Origin: JAAYYF01 sp040255585 | GTDB lineage: Bacteria; Deinococcota; Deinococci; Deinococcales; Trueperaceae | Length of the DNA: 64,000 nt | Assembly (NCBI GenBank): GCA_040255585.1 | Contig: JBDZVI010000007.1 | Location: 1 to 64,000, forward strand | Direction of reading: 5' to 3' | In this document: piece after piece, positions 26,310 through 35,123 of the stretch | How positions within the stretch are numbered: position 1 is the stretch's first letter | Layout: each line of letters starts with the position of its first letter | Position numbers and translations under genes: made by a program | The notes under the pieces: model-generated | What the model was told of the DNA's origin: nothing | The model's input: the letters and a program-made list of their open reading frames with translations, nothing else | The model's database searches: none

Positions 26310-27715
26310 GCACTCTCCAAGGCGCTTCGGCTCGGCGCGCGCCAAGCTCCGGCCGCGGCGCGCACGCGCGCGGCCTCGACGACCAGCTCCATCCCGACGC
26401 TCCGCGAGCCCTTGACGAGCAGCGTGGCGCCGCGCGGGACCCTGTCGAGGAACGCGCACGCGCTGGCGGCGTCCTCCGCATGGACGGCCAGCGGGTTCGT
26501 CTGGAGCAGCGCGGCGCTCGACGGTCCGACGGCGACTACCAACTCGAGGCCGCGCGTCGCCTCGCCGGCGCGCAGGTGGCTCTCCCTGTCGAGGCTCCCG
26601 AGTTCGCGCATGTCGCCGAGGAACGCCGCGCGCGGGGCCGGGCAGGCGCGCAGAACTGCCAGGGCCTCGGCGAGCGAGGCCGGGTTGGAGTTGTAACTGT
26701 CGTCCAGGAGCGTGAGGCCGTCGAGCGTGCTGCGCTCGAGCCGGCCGTGTTCGAGTTTCGCCTGCGCTGCGCGCTCCCACGCGGTCGCCTGCGGACTGCC
26801 GAGCAAGCCGGCCAGCGTGACGGCGGCGAGGGCGTTCTGAGCCATGGCCCTGCCCGGCCAGGGGAGGACGACGGCGCCTCCGCCTTGCACGTCTTGCCAG
26901 CGGAGCAGCGTCATGCCCTCGGGCAGGAGCTCGGCGCTGCCGACCACGGTGGCGGCTGCCCCGGCGAAGCTTGGCGGCAGCGGAGCTCGGCTGCTGGCCA
27001 CCGCCACTACCACCGTGTCCGCCAGCGTGGCGGCGTCGAGATGCTCGGCGGCCGTCGCCCCGGCGACCTTCACGCCAGGCGTGCGCTGGAGGAGGAGGGT
27101 CTTCTCCCGGGCGACGCCGGCCACGTCGCCGAGCGCCTGGGTGTGGCTGGCGGCCACGGTTGTGAGGAGCGCGTGGTCCGGGCGGGTCAGTTCCAGCAGC
27201 TCCGCCATCTCGCCCGGCCTGTCGATGCCGAGCTCCAGGACGAGCGGAGTGCCCTCGGCGCCGTCCCGCGCCCCGAGGTCCTGCATGGCGGCGTCGACGA
27301 GGGCGCCGGCGATGGCGTAGTGGGTGTTGAGGTTGCCAGGCGTCGACCGTCCCGGCAGCGCAGCGGCCAGCATGGCTTTCGTGCTCGTCTTGCCGTTCGA
27401 GCCGCTGACCCCGATGACTTGGCCCTTAAGGCGGTCCCTGGCGGCGCGCCCGAGGGCGAGGATGGCGGCCCTGGCGTCGTCGACCAGCAGGCCGCGACGA
27501 TGGGGCCGATCGGACACCACGAACGCCGCGCCGCGCGCGAGGGCGGCCTCGGCGAAGGCGATACCGTGACCGCTCTCGCCGGGGAGCGCGAAGAAGGCGT
27601 CGCCGGGGCGAACGCGGCGGCTGTCGAACGCGATGCCGGTGGCGTCGGGCAGGTCCTCCACCGGCTCCACGGTGTTCAAGAGCCTCACCAGCGAGCGCGC
27701 GCTCAGGAGCGTCAT
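26306..27715 (-). CDS. murF: UDP-N-acetylmuramoyl-tripeptide--D-alanyl-D-alanine ligase MurF
   Basis: 469 residues. The N-terminal substrate domain includes FDSRRVRPGDAFFALPGES. The P-loop is VIGVSGSNGKTSTKAML. ELGIDRPGEMAELLELTRP, AAASHTQALG-like text and LLDDSYNSNPASLAEAL complete the ligase core. It adds D-Ala-D-Ala to the tripeptide. A GGAGG ribosome binding site lies about 10 bases before ATG 27715. Upstream, where murE normally sits, there is only a 94-base AT-rich gap. Confidence 0.96.
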   Translation of the reverse strand: MTLLSARSLVRLLNTVEPVEDLPDATGIAFDSRRVRPGDAFFALPGESGHGIAFAEAALARGAAFVVSDRPHRRGLLVDDARAAILALGRAARDRLKGQVIGVSGSNGKTSTKAMLAAALPGRSTPGNLNTHYAIAGALVDAAMQDLGARDGAEGTPLVLELGIDRPGEMAELLELTRPDHALLTTVAASHTQALGDVAGVAREKTLLLQRTPGVKVAGATAAEHLDAATLADTVVVAVASSRAPLPPSFAGAAATVVGSAELLPEGMTLLRWQDVQGGGAVVLPWPGRAMAQNALAAVTLAGLLGSPQATAWERAAQAKLEHGRLERSTLDGLTLLDDSYNSNPASLAEALAVLRACPAPRAAFLGDMRELGSLDRESHLRAGEATRGLELVVAVGPSSAALLQTNPLAVHAEDAASACAFLDRVPRGATLLVKGSRSVGMELVVEAARVRAAAGAWRAPSRSALESA

Positions 27716-27809
27716 GACACCAACCTCCGCATGTTGACTATCTTACACAACATACTGCTATGCCGCATAGGTCTGATGGCGCTGCCGGCCGCTCAGCGAC
27801 GCGAGCGGG
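27716..27809 (-). promoter_or_regulatory. AT-rich gap between ftsI and murF, probable internal dcw promoter
   Basis: This 94-base gap is distinctly less GC-rich than its surroundings. It contains a perfect palindrome CTATGC-C-GCATAG (27758-27770) and an inverted repeat ATGTTG/CAACAT around 27731-27753. On the minus strand a TAAGAT -10-like box lies upstream of the GGAGG site for murF. It is the only sizeable break in the murF side of the cluster, so an internal promoter is likely. Confidence 0.5.
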
Positions 27810-29297
27810 TCATCTGACCTGCGCCACCGCGTCCGCCTGGGGCGCCACGCCCCAGTGCGCCACGACCTCGCTGCCTATCGCCCGGAAGATGGGGGCGGCC
27901 ACGTAGGTGCTCGTGCTGTCGCCTTCGGGCTTCATGAGCATCACGACGACGACGACCTTCGGCTTCTCGATGGGGAACATCCCCGCGAAGGTCAGGGCGT
28001 AGTCGTCCGGGGGGTAGGTGCCTGCGACGGGGTCGTACACGTCTGCCGTGCCGGTCTTGCCGCCCACGCTCATCCCCGGGATCCGGGATTGGCGCAGCCC
28101 GCCCGTATCCATGACGTGGGCGAGCATGGACCGGATGGCTTGCGCGATCTCGGGCGCCACCACGCGGTGCGGCGCGGGCAGGCTCTCGCCCTCCACGACG
28201 GTCGGCGGCACGTAGACGCCGTCGTTGGCGAAGACGCTGTAGGCGGCGGCGATCTGCAGCGGGGTGACGGAGAGGTTCTGACCGATGCTGTTGGACGCCT
28301 GGTCCTGGGGCACCCAGGTGGCCCAGTCGTTGAGGATGCCGCTGCGGCTGCTGGCGCTCGACTGGTCGATGTCATGGCCAAGGCCGAAGCGCCACATCCA
28401 GTCGTGCAGTTGCGCCGGCTGGAAGCGCGAGCCGAGCGAGATCATCGCCGAGTTGCTCGAGTAGGCGAGCACGTCGGGAACGCTCAGGAGCGGGTCGTGG
28501 CGCGCCACGTCCCTGAACGTCTTGGTGCCGACGCGCAGCGCCATGGGCGCGTCGATCAGCTCGGTGGGGGAGAGCAGGCCGTCTTGCAGGAGACCGGCCA
28601 CGACGAGCGGCTTGATGACGGAGCCGGGCTCGTACACCTGCTGGAACGGGCGGTTCAGCATCTGGCCCCGGCTGGCGCCCTGCCAGGCGTTGGAGTCGTA
28701 GCTCGGGTAGCTGGCCGAGGCGAGCACCCGACCGGTGCCGACCTCCAGGATGACGGCCGCGCCGCTCTCGGCCGAGTGCTCGAGCGCCGCTGCGGCCAAG
28801 TGGCTCTCCGTCGCGGCCTGGAGCACGGGGTCCAGCGTGAGCGTCACGTCCTGGCCGCTCGCCAGCGTCCGGTCGAGGGTGTACTCGAGGCCTTCGAGAC
28901 CGTAGCGCCCATCGGGTTGGAGCGCGCCCGTGAAGCCGAGCACCGGGGCCGCCAGTCCGCCGAGCGGGTAGTAGCGTTCGCCCGCCGCCCCCTCGGCCAG
29001 GACCGTGCCGTCGGCGGCGAGCACGCGACCGCGTACCACGGGTTCCGTAGGCATGGTCGGGAGGTCCGTGAAGCCGCGCTGCTGGAGCGTGAAACCGGCG
29101 AGCGCCACCAGGAGCGGCAGGATGGTCGCCGGGACGAGGAGCCACGAGCGCTTGAGGCGGATCGACGCAGGCTCGGCCGCTACCGAGCGCGTGGCGCCGC
29201 TGCGCGCGGGGGCGTCGGCGCCACGGTCCTTCGAGTGCGTGCCGGCGGTGCGACCGAACGGCTTGGCACCAGCGTTGCTCGGCGTGATCAGCGCCAT
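27810..29297 (-). CDS. ftsI: division-specific transpeptidase FtsI (PBP3/PBP2x type)
   Basis: 495 residues, compact for FtsI and without PASTA domains. A cytosolic tail of about 45 residues precedes one membrane segment (LLVPATILPLLVALAGFTL). The pedestal domain starts at VVRGRVLAADGTVLAEG. The transpeptidase motifs are YEPGSVIKP (SxxK), YSSNSA (SxN) and GGKTGTADVY (KTG). It crosslinks septal peptidoglycan with FtsW. The ATG 29297 overlaps the ftsL stop by 10 bases, which fixes the start despite a longer open frame. Confidence 0.95.
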   Translation of the reverse strand: MALITPSNAGAKPFGRTAGTHSKDRGADAPARSGATRSVAAEPASIRLKRSWLLVPATILPLLVALAGFTLQQRGFTDLPTMPTEPVVRGRVLAADGTVLAEGAAGERYYPLGGLAAPVLGFTGALQPDGRYGLEGLEYTLDRTLASGQDVTLTLDPVLQAATESHLAAAALEHSAESGAAVILEVGTGRVLASASYPSYDSNAWQGASRGQMLNRPFQQVYEPGSVIKPLVVAGLLQDGLLSPTELIDAPMALRVGTKTFRDVARHDPLLSVPDVLAYSSNSAMISLGSRFQPAQLHDWMWRFGLGHDIDQSSASSRSGILNDWATWVPQDQASNSIGQNLSVTPLQIAAAYSVFANDGVYVPPTVVEGESLPAPHRVVAPEIAQAIRSMLAHVMDTGGLRQSRIPGMSVGGKTGTADVYDPVAGTYPPDDYALTFAGMFPIEKPKVVVVVMLMKPEGDSTSTYVAAPIFRAIGSEVVAHWGVAPQADAVAQVR

Positions 29298-29620
29298 ACC
29301 GTGCGCACCTCCAGGCTCGGGCCCTCGAGAGGCGGCACCTCGACGCTGCCGGCGGCCGCGGCCACCGTCAACCCGCCTTCCGGCACCGGCACGAACCCGG
29401 CCGACCGCGCCCACGCCGCCACGGCCTGCGGCGCCGTCACGGCGCCGGCCGCCAGGCGGGCGCGGGCCACCGCGACGCTCAGCTCCTCCTTGCGGTCCAT
29501 GAGGTCGAGCTGGCGGCGTAGCAGCCCCTGGTTCATGACGCCCATGACGGCGATGACAAGCAGCAGCGCCAGGTAGGCCGGCAAGGCGAGCCGGAACGGA
29601 GCCGGTAGTGCGACGTTCAC
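29288..29620 (-). CDS. ftsL: FtsL-like small bitopic division protein
   Basis: 110 residues with one membrane segment near residues 12-30 (LALPAYLALLLVIAVMGVM) and a following stretch with leucine-zipper character (LLRRQLDLMDRKEELSVAVA). Sequence conservation in FtsL is low, so the call rests on size, topology and position between rsmH and ftsI. It overlaps rsmH by four bases. Confidence 0.75.
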   Translation of the reverse strand: MNVALPAPFRLALPAYLALLLVIAVMGVMNQGLLRRQLDLMDRKEELSVAVARARLAAGAVTAPQAVAAWARSAGFVPVPEGGLTVAAAAGSVEVPPLEGPSLEVRTVWR

Positions 29621-30603
29621 TGGTTGACCCTTTCGCCAGCTCTGAGCTTGGCGCTGCGCGCCCTCGGGTTGGTTTCGATCTCTTCAGGCGTAGCCTCGAG
29701 AGGACGCTTCGTGAGCGCCGCCATGCGGGGCGAGTCCTTCAGGAACTGCTTGACGATCCGGTCTTCCAGGGAGTGGTACGAGAGCACGACGAGGCGGCCG
29801 CCGGGCGCGAGGAGCCGCGCCGCCGCCTCGAGGCCTTCCTGCAGGGCGCCCAGCTCGTCGTTCACATGGATGCGCAGCGCCTGGAACGTGCGGCGCGCCG
29901 GGTGCTCGCGCCGCGGACCCTGGGGATAGGCGGAGCTGACGATCTCGGCGAGGCGACCCGTCGTCTGGATACGCCCGCTGGCGCGCGCCTCGACGATGCG
30001 CCGCGCCACCCTCCGGCTGTGACGCTCCTCGCCGAAGCGGAAGATGATGGCCGCGAGGTCTTCGAGGGAGTAGTCGTTCACGACGTCCTCCGCGCTCTCG
30101 CCCGTCGACGACATCCGCATGTCGAGCGGGCCGTCGTGGCGGAACGCGAAGCCGCGCTCCCCCTCGTCGAGCTGCATGGAGGAGACGCCGAGGTCGAGCA
30201 GCACGCCGGCGACGCTGGCCGTGGGGCCGAGCTCGGCGGCGGCGATGCTCTCGACGTCCCTGAAGTTCCCCGCCACGAAGCGGAGTTCGCACGGGAAGCG
30301 GGTGTCCGCCACACGGGTGTCCGCCACACGGGGGTCGCGCACGCGGGCGTCCCGCACGCGGGTGTCCCGCACGCGGGCGTCGCGCAACACGGTGACGTAG
30401 TCGAGGGCGTTCGGGTCCTGATCGATGGCGAGCACGTTCGCGCCCTGCTCGAGGAGCAGCCTCGTGTGGCCGCCCGCGCCGAACGTGCCGTCCACGTACC
30501 AGGCGTTGGGGCGCACGGCGAGCGCTTCCAGCGTCTCCGCCGCCATGACGCTCACGTGCGGCGCGGCTTCGGCGGGTGTGGGGGAGGTCCCGGCCGCGCT
30601 CAT
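29617..30603 (-). CDS. rsmH: 16S rRNA (cytosine1402-N4)-methyltransferase RsmH, with repeat insertion
   Basis: 328 residues. The SAM-binding motif WYVDGTFGAGGHTRLLLE is followed by VLAIDQDPNALDYV. Then comes an insertion of six five-residue units (RVRDA, RVADT and alike), after which the conserved VAGNFRDVESI resumes. Catalytic-region text VLLDLGVSSMQLDEGERGFAF, the RHDGPLDMRM segment and VVLSYHSLEDRIVKQFLK are all intact, so the enzyme should be active. It methylates C1402 in the ribosomal P site. The start overlaps the mraZ stop (ATGA). Confidence 0.95.
   Translation of the reverse strand: MSAAGTSPTPAEAAPHVSVMAAETLEALAVRPNAWYVDGTFGAGGHTRLLLEQGANVLAIDQDPNALDYVTVLRDARVRDTRVRDARVRDPRVADTRVADTRFPCELRFVAGNFRDVESIAAAELGPTASVAGVLLDLGVSSMQLDEGERGFAFRHDGPLDMRMSSTGESAEDVVNDYSLEDLAAIIFRFGEERHSRRVARRIVEARASGRIQTTGRLAEIVSSAYPQGPRREHPARRTFQALRIHVNDELGALQEGLEAAARLLAPGGRLVVLSYHSLEDRIVKQFLKDSPRMAALTKRPLEATPEEIETNPRARSAKLRAGERVNQ
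30300..30389. repeat. 15-bp tandem repeat in rsmH, six units
   Basis: Units start at 30300, 30315, 30330, 30345, 30360 and 30375. The first two are identical (GGGTGTCCGCCACAC); the others vary around GGGYGTCCCGCACGC. All are in frame with rsmH and lengthen the loop between the helix after the SAM motif and the next strand by 30 residues. Confidence 0.9.
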
Positions 30604-31028
30604 CCGACCAACTCCCGAAGGAGCTCGGGGGCAGGCGGGTTCTCCTGCACAGCCCCGAGGTTCGTGAGCCACAGTTGCTCGTTCCAGATCTCGAGGCGGT
30701 TGGGGGCGCCGACGACCACGACGTTGCCCTCGGTCTTGGCGAAGGTGCGCAGCGGAGCCGGCAGGCCGATGCGGCCGGCGGAGTCGAGCTTGGCCTTGGC
30801 GGCGCCCGAGTAGAAGAAACGCACGAAGTTGCGGGACTCCGGGTCGGTGAGAGGCAGCTCGACGAGGCGCTTCTCGATGCGCTCCCAGGCGGTGAGCGGG
30901 AACACGAAGAGGCAGTCGTCGAGACCACGGGTGATGACCATGCCGTCGGCGACGAACTCGCGGAACGCGGGGGGCAGGATCACGCGTCCCTTGTCGTCGA
31001 CGTTGTACTGGTACTCCCCGAACGGCAT
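30600..31028 (-). CDS. mraZ: transcriptional regulator MraZ
   Basis: 142 residues made of two SpoVT/AbrB-like half domains: MPFGEYQYNVDDKGRVILP at the start and AAKAKLDSAGRIGLPAPLRT at about residues 73-92. The paired DxxGR motifs contact DNA. MraZ represses the dcw operon it heads. ATG 31028 is chosen over an in-frame TTG at 31049 because the conserved MFG/MPFGE start follows directly. GTGG repeats upstream look like its own operator. Confidence 0.95.
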   Translation of the reverse strand: MPFGEYQYNVDDKGRVILPPAFREFVADGMVITRGLDDCLFVFPLTAWERIEKRLVELPLTDPESRNFVRFFYSGAAKAKLDSAGRIGLPAPLRTFAKTEGNVVVVGAPNRLEIWNEQLWLTNLGAVQENPPAPELLRELVG

Positions 31029-31082
31029 GCTCTGACGCGTACTCCTCAAGTGTGGGCCCGCTTCGCGGGATGCGCGACTTTA

Positions 31083-31106
31083 CCACAACCTCCCACACTT
31101 TCCCAC
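31083..31106 (-). promoter_or_regulatory. MraZ box: GTGG(G) direct repeats at about 10-base spacing
   Basis: On the minus strand GTGGGAAAGT, GTGGGAGGTT and GTGGTAAAGT follow each other exactly. A further GTGGG lies upstream at 31143-31147. This matches the known MraZ operator type of GTGGG repeats spaced by five bases. TAAAGT inside the last repeat (31081-31076) could be the -10 box, so bound MraZ would cover the promoter. Confidence 0.8.
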
Positions 31107-31178
31107 TAACGCTTCGAGAACTGGTTAGGACGTGTGATCTCTCCCACTTGGAGCTTTCAGGGGGTGCGGAAACGAGAG

Positions 31179-31205
31179 GAGCGGCCCCCGCAAAGGGGGC
31201 CGCTC
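31179..31205 (-). terminator. intrinsic terminator of rnpB
   Basis: Minus strand: GCGGCCCCC pairs with GGGGGCCGC (11 bp including flanks) around a short loop, then CTCTCGTTT. It lies immediately after the RNase P RNA and before the mraZ control region. Confidence 0.8.
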
Positions 31206-31209
31206 TCAA

Positions 31210-31642
<433 letters not shown>

Positions 31643-31649
31643 GCCCGCA

Positions 31650-31655
31650 AGGATA
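31650..31655 (-). promoter_or_regulatory. -10 box of rnpB
   Basis: TATCCT on the minus strand lies 7 bases before the predicted RNA 5' end. No good -35 is visible. Confidence 0.55.
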
Positions 31656-31678
31656 GCAGGTCGGCGCCCGCGATGAAG

Positions 31679-31708
31679 AAGCGCGGAGGCCCTAGGGCCT
31701 CCGCGCTT
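31679..31708 (-). terminator. terminator of the BMP-family gene
   Basis: AAGCGCGGAGGCC and GGCCTCCGCGCTT form a perfect 13-base stem with a CTAG loop, followed on the minus strand by CTTCAT. It lies 29 bases after the stop codon of the substrate-binding protein and just before the rnpB promoter. Confidence 0.75.
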
Positions 31709-31736
31709 CGCTACCGGTCGGGGCTGCGCCCGGGTA

Positions 31737-32852
31737 CTACTGCTGGCGGTAGTCGGTGACGACGATCGCGCCGTCGATGATCTGCTGCTTGACCTCGTTG
31801 ACCTTCGTGACGAGGTCGGCCGGGATGAGGGCGGTGTTGTACTCGTCGAGGGCGTAGTCGACGCCCGCCTCGGCGAGGCCGAGGTTGAGGATGCCGCCGG
31901 TGAACTCGCCGTTCACGACGTCCATGACGGAGTCGTAGGCGGCCACGTCGACGCGCTTGAGCATGCTCGTGAGGCCGAAGTTGAGGGTGGCGGCGTTCGC
32001 GTCGGTGTCGCCAAGCGGGTTCTGGTTGCTGTCGACCCCGATGAAGAAGATCGGCTTGGCGTTGCCGCCGCACTTCGCGTCGTAGCCGGCCGGCTTGGCG
32101 ATGCCGTCGAGTTGCGCGTCGATGGGCGTGGAGCGCGTGGCGCCGGAAGGCACGAAGCACTGCTTCTCGTTCACGAAGTCGATCACGCCGTTACCGGAAG
32201 CGCCGGCGGCCGCGAAGATGATGTCGGCGTTCTGGGCGTTCTGGGTGCTGGCCAGCTCCTTGGCGCGAGCGGGGTCGTTCCAGGCGTCGGGCGTGACGCC
32301 GACGTAGTTGCTGATGATGGTGCAGTCGGCGCAGGCGGCCTTGACGCCTTCCTGGTAGCCGAGGTCGAAGGCGCGGATGAGGGGCACGTCCATGCCGCCG
32401 ACGAAGCCGACGACGCCGGTGCGGGTGAGGCTGCCCGCGATGTAGCCGACGAGGAACGAGCCTTCCTGCTCCTTGAAGAGGACGCTGCGCACGTTGTCGC
32501 CTTCGGAGACGGCGTCGATGATGACGAACGAGGTGCGCGGGAACTCCTGGGCGACCGACGTGATGGCGTCGGCCTGCAGGAAGCCGGGGGCGATGAGGAG
32601 CTCGGCGCCCTCGAGGGCGATGCGGCGCTGACCTTCGGCCGCGGTGTCCGGGGTGCCCTCGAACTCGATGACCTCGACCTCGTAGCCGTCGGCCTGGAGG
32701 TCCTGCTGGGCGCGCTGCACGCCGTTCCAGGTGCTCTCGTTGAAGGAGCGGTCGAACTTGCCGCCCGCGTCGTAGACGATGCCGAAGACGTAGTCCTGGG
32801 CGGTGGCGCCGGCTAGGAGGAGTGCGGCGATGAGGATGAGCAGTTTGCGCAT
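31737..32852 (-). CDS. BMP-family (PnrA-like) ABC transporter substrate-binding protein
   Basis: 371 residues. A signal peptide (RKLLILIAALLLAGATAQ) has no lipobox cysteine. The mature part starts DYVFGIVYDAGGKFDRSFNE, the hallmark of the BMP/PnrA family, followed by GFLQADAITSVAQEFP, GSFLVGYIAGSLTRTGVVGFVGGMD-type text split by loops, and FGLTSMLKRVD. Relatives bind purine nucleosides or ribose-like ligands. Two internal cysteine pairs (CADC, and C in KQCFV with KCGG) may form disulfides. An AAGGGA ribosome binding site lies about 10 bases before ATG 32852. No permease or ATPase genes adjoin it, so it is an orphan here. Confidence 0.88.
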   Translation of the reverse strand: MRKLLILIAALLLAGATAQDYVFGIVYDAGGKFDRSFNESTWNGVQRAQQDLQADGYEVEVIEFEGTPDTAAEGQRRIALEGAELLIAPGFLQADAITSVAQEFPRTSFVIIDAVSEGDNVRSVLFKEQEGSFLVGYIAGSLTRTGVVGFVGGMDVPLIRAFDLGYQEGVKAACADCTIISNYVGVTPDAWNDPARAKELASTQNAQNADIIFAAAGASGNGVIDFVNEKQCFVPSGATRSTPIDAQLDGIAKPAGYDAKCGGNAKPIFFIGVDSNQNPLGDTDANAATLNFGLTSMLKRVDVAAYDSVMDVVNGEFTGGILNLGLAEAGVDYALDEYNTALIPADLVTKVNEVKQQIIDGAIVVTDYRQQ

Positions 32853-32908
32853 GTTGCGATGGTCCCTTCTGAAGTGAGAAGTTTCACCGTGTGCGGTGTA
32901 GCGGCTGG

Positions 32909-32914
32909 ATGATA
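32909..32914 (-). promoter_or_regulatory. candidate -10 box for the BMP-family gene
   Basis: TATCAT on the minus strand, about 57 bases upstream of the start codon. The leader between contains small inverted repeats (CTTCT/AGAAG). Confidence 0.4.
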
Positions 32915-33008
32915 CCAGATGCCGTCGCGAGCCGGTCAGGCGCTCGTCGGGCCCGCCCTTCACCGATCCCTGATGGTGCGAAGGGGTCCTGGCTGGTGCG
33001 AGTGGGCG

Positions 33009-33045
33009 CTTCTTAGGCGCCCGATGCTTTCGGACGCCTAAGAAG
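33009..33045 (-). terminator. strong hairpin downstream of the NYN-domain gene
   Basis: CTTCTTAGGCG (33009-33019) pairs perfectly with CGCCTAAGAAG (33035-33045). Two further palindromes containing AGGCGCCT lie at about 33050-33058 and 33069-33078. The cluster separates the NYN gene from the BMP gene; termination is the simplest role. Confidence 0.55.
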
Positions 33046-33075
33046 ACTCGAGGCGCCTGGAACCTTATTAGGCGC

Positions 33076-33702
33076 CTAGAAGACGATGCGGCTCCAGTCG
33101 AGCTCGTCGAGGTTCTGGAAGAGGTCGACGTGCTCGAGGAGCGTGCCGGCCGACTGGTTCCTGAACATGGCGCATTCGACGTGTTTGCCGCGGCGCTTGA
33201 TGGCCTCGACCAGCTCTACGTAATCGCCGTCGCCTGACACGATCAGCGCGGTGTCGTACGCGTCCTCGTACGCGAGCGAGAGGGCCTCGACAGCGATGGC
33301 GACGTCGATCCCCTTCTCGACCATCGAGCCGTCCGGGCGCCGATGCAGCTTCCCGAACCGGACCGTCACGTAGGGGATGCGCCTGAGCGAGTCGAAGAAC
33401 CGCTGCTGGCCCTCGCGCAGCTCCTCGTCGTAGTCCTCGGTGAGGGGCGCGTTGTAGTAGTACGTGCGGAAGAGGGGCCTGTCGCGCAGCAGCTGGTTGA
33501 TGAGCTCTGCGAGGTTGACGCGCGTGTTGCGCAGGTTCTCGCGCATCCCGTTGTACAGGTTGCTGCCGTCGATGAAGATGGCCACGCGCTCGGACGGCAC
33601 GAACGGGCGCTGCTGCAGCGCCGCCCGCCGTTGGCCCGCCGCCTCGCCCTTCTCCTTCTGATCCTTCTGACGACCGGTCCGGCCGTTGTTGTCTCGTTCC
33701 AT
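33076..33702 (-). CDS. NYN-domain (LabA/PIN-like) protein, putative ribonuclease
   Basis: 208 residues. A basic, glutamine-rich tail of about 35 residues precedes the NYN fold: RVAIFIDGSNLYNGM with the first acidic ligand, GIDVAIAVEALSLAYEDAYD, and ALIVSGDGDYVELVEAIKRRGKHVE with the later ligands. NYN domains are metal-dependent RNases of the PIN-like class; the natural RNA target is unknown. ATG 33702 is preferred to upstream starts because the extra N-terminal residues look like noncoding translation. The stop codon lies inside a GGCGCC palindrome. Confidence 0.82.
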   Translation of the reverse strand: MERDNNGRTGRQKDQKEKGEAAGQRRAALQQRPFVPSERVAIFIDGSNLYNGMRENLRNTRVNLAELINQLLRDRPLFRTYYYNAPLTEDYDEELREGQQRFFDSLRRIPYVTVRFGKLHRRPDGSMVEKGIDVAIAVEALSLAYEDAYDTALIVSGDGDYVELVEAIKRRGKHVECAMFRNQSAGTLLEHVDLFQNLDELDWSRIVF

Positions 33703-33800
33703 ACGTGATTGCTCGCTTGACCCTTCCTCGAGGCTCGATCGGCCGCGTGCCGTGGGTAGTCGGGCCGGATGGCCTCTGCCAGTGTAACGTCTGCCGCGGC

Positions 33801-33813
33801 TATACTCCCTGGA
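33801..33813 (+). promoter_or_regulatory. leaderless promoter -10 box for luxS
   Basis: TATACT (33801-33806) is 6 bases before ATG 33813. No ribosome binding site and no convincing -35 are seen. Confidence 0.65.
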
Positions 33814-34307
33814 TGCCAGACTTGGACGCTCCACGGTTGGAGAGCTTCGAACTCGACCACGACAAGGTGAGGGCACCTTACGTGCGCCTGGCCGCCCGTT
33901 ACGTCGGCGAGCGCGGGGACATCGTCACGAAGTTCGACCTGCGCCTCGTCCAGCCCAACGTGGCCGAGGTGCCTACGGCGGCGCTCCACACGATGGAGCA
34001 CCTGCTCGCTGGCTACCTGCGCGCCGCCCTGCCTGGCGTGACCGTGGTGGACGCCAGCCCCATGGGTTGCCGCACGGGCTTCTACCTCACCGTGCTCGGC
34101 GAGCCGGCTCAGTCCGCCGTCCGCGACGCCTTCCGCGCGGCCCTGGCCGCCGTCGCGACGCATACCGGCGAGGTACCGGGGTGCACGAGGCAACGGTGCG
34201 GTAACTGGCGCGATCATTCCCTACCGGGCGCGCGCGCCTGGGCGGCCAGCGTGCTCGAGCGCGAGATCGTCGTGCAGTCGACCGTGCCCATCGCTGGCGA
34301 GGGTTGA
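33813..34307 (+). CDS. luxS: S-ribosylhomocysteine lyase LuxS
   Basis: 164 residues, full length for LuxS. Metal ligands are His59 and His63 in HTMEHLLAG, plus the cysteine of RCGNWRDH. DASPMGCRTGFYL holds the catalytic cysteine. LuxS cleaves S-ribosylhomocysteine to homocysteine and DPD, the precursor of autoinducer-2, and is part of the activated methyl cycle. The gene stands alone, so I cannot tell whether its role is detoxification only or signalling. Start ATG 33813 is fixed by the leaderless TATACT promoter and the canonical N-terminus. Confidence 0.96.
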   Translation: MPDLDAPRLESFELDHDKVRAPYVRLAARYVGERGDIVTKFDLRLVQPNVAEVPTAALHTMEHLLAGYLRAALPGVTVVDASPMGCRTGFYLTVLGEPAQSAVRDAFRAALAAVATHTGEVPGCTRQRCGNWRDHSLPGARAWAASVLEREIVVQSTVPIAGEG

Positions 34308-34407
34308 CCACGCTGGGTCGGGCTTCCGGGCCCCCTGGCGGTCGGTACCGGCGAGCGCTCTAATCCCACGTTCACCCGGTCATCAAGTCTCTCATGAGAA
34401 CGCATGC

Positions 34408-34419
34408 CATCCTTGCGGC

Positions 34420-34420
<1 letters not shown>
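34408..34420 (+). promoter_or_regulatory. candidate leaderless -10 box for the response regulator
   Basis: CATCCT (34408-34413) is 6 bases before the ATG at 34420. The first base departs from TAnnnT, so confidence is lower than for the other cases. Confidence 0.4.
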
Positions 34421-35097
<677 letters not shown>

Positions 35098-35123
35098 GCG
35101 CGCTCTTGGGCGGGTAACGACAA

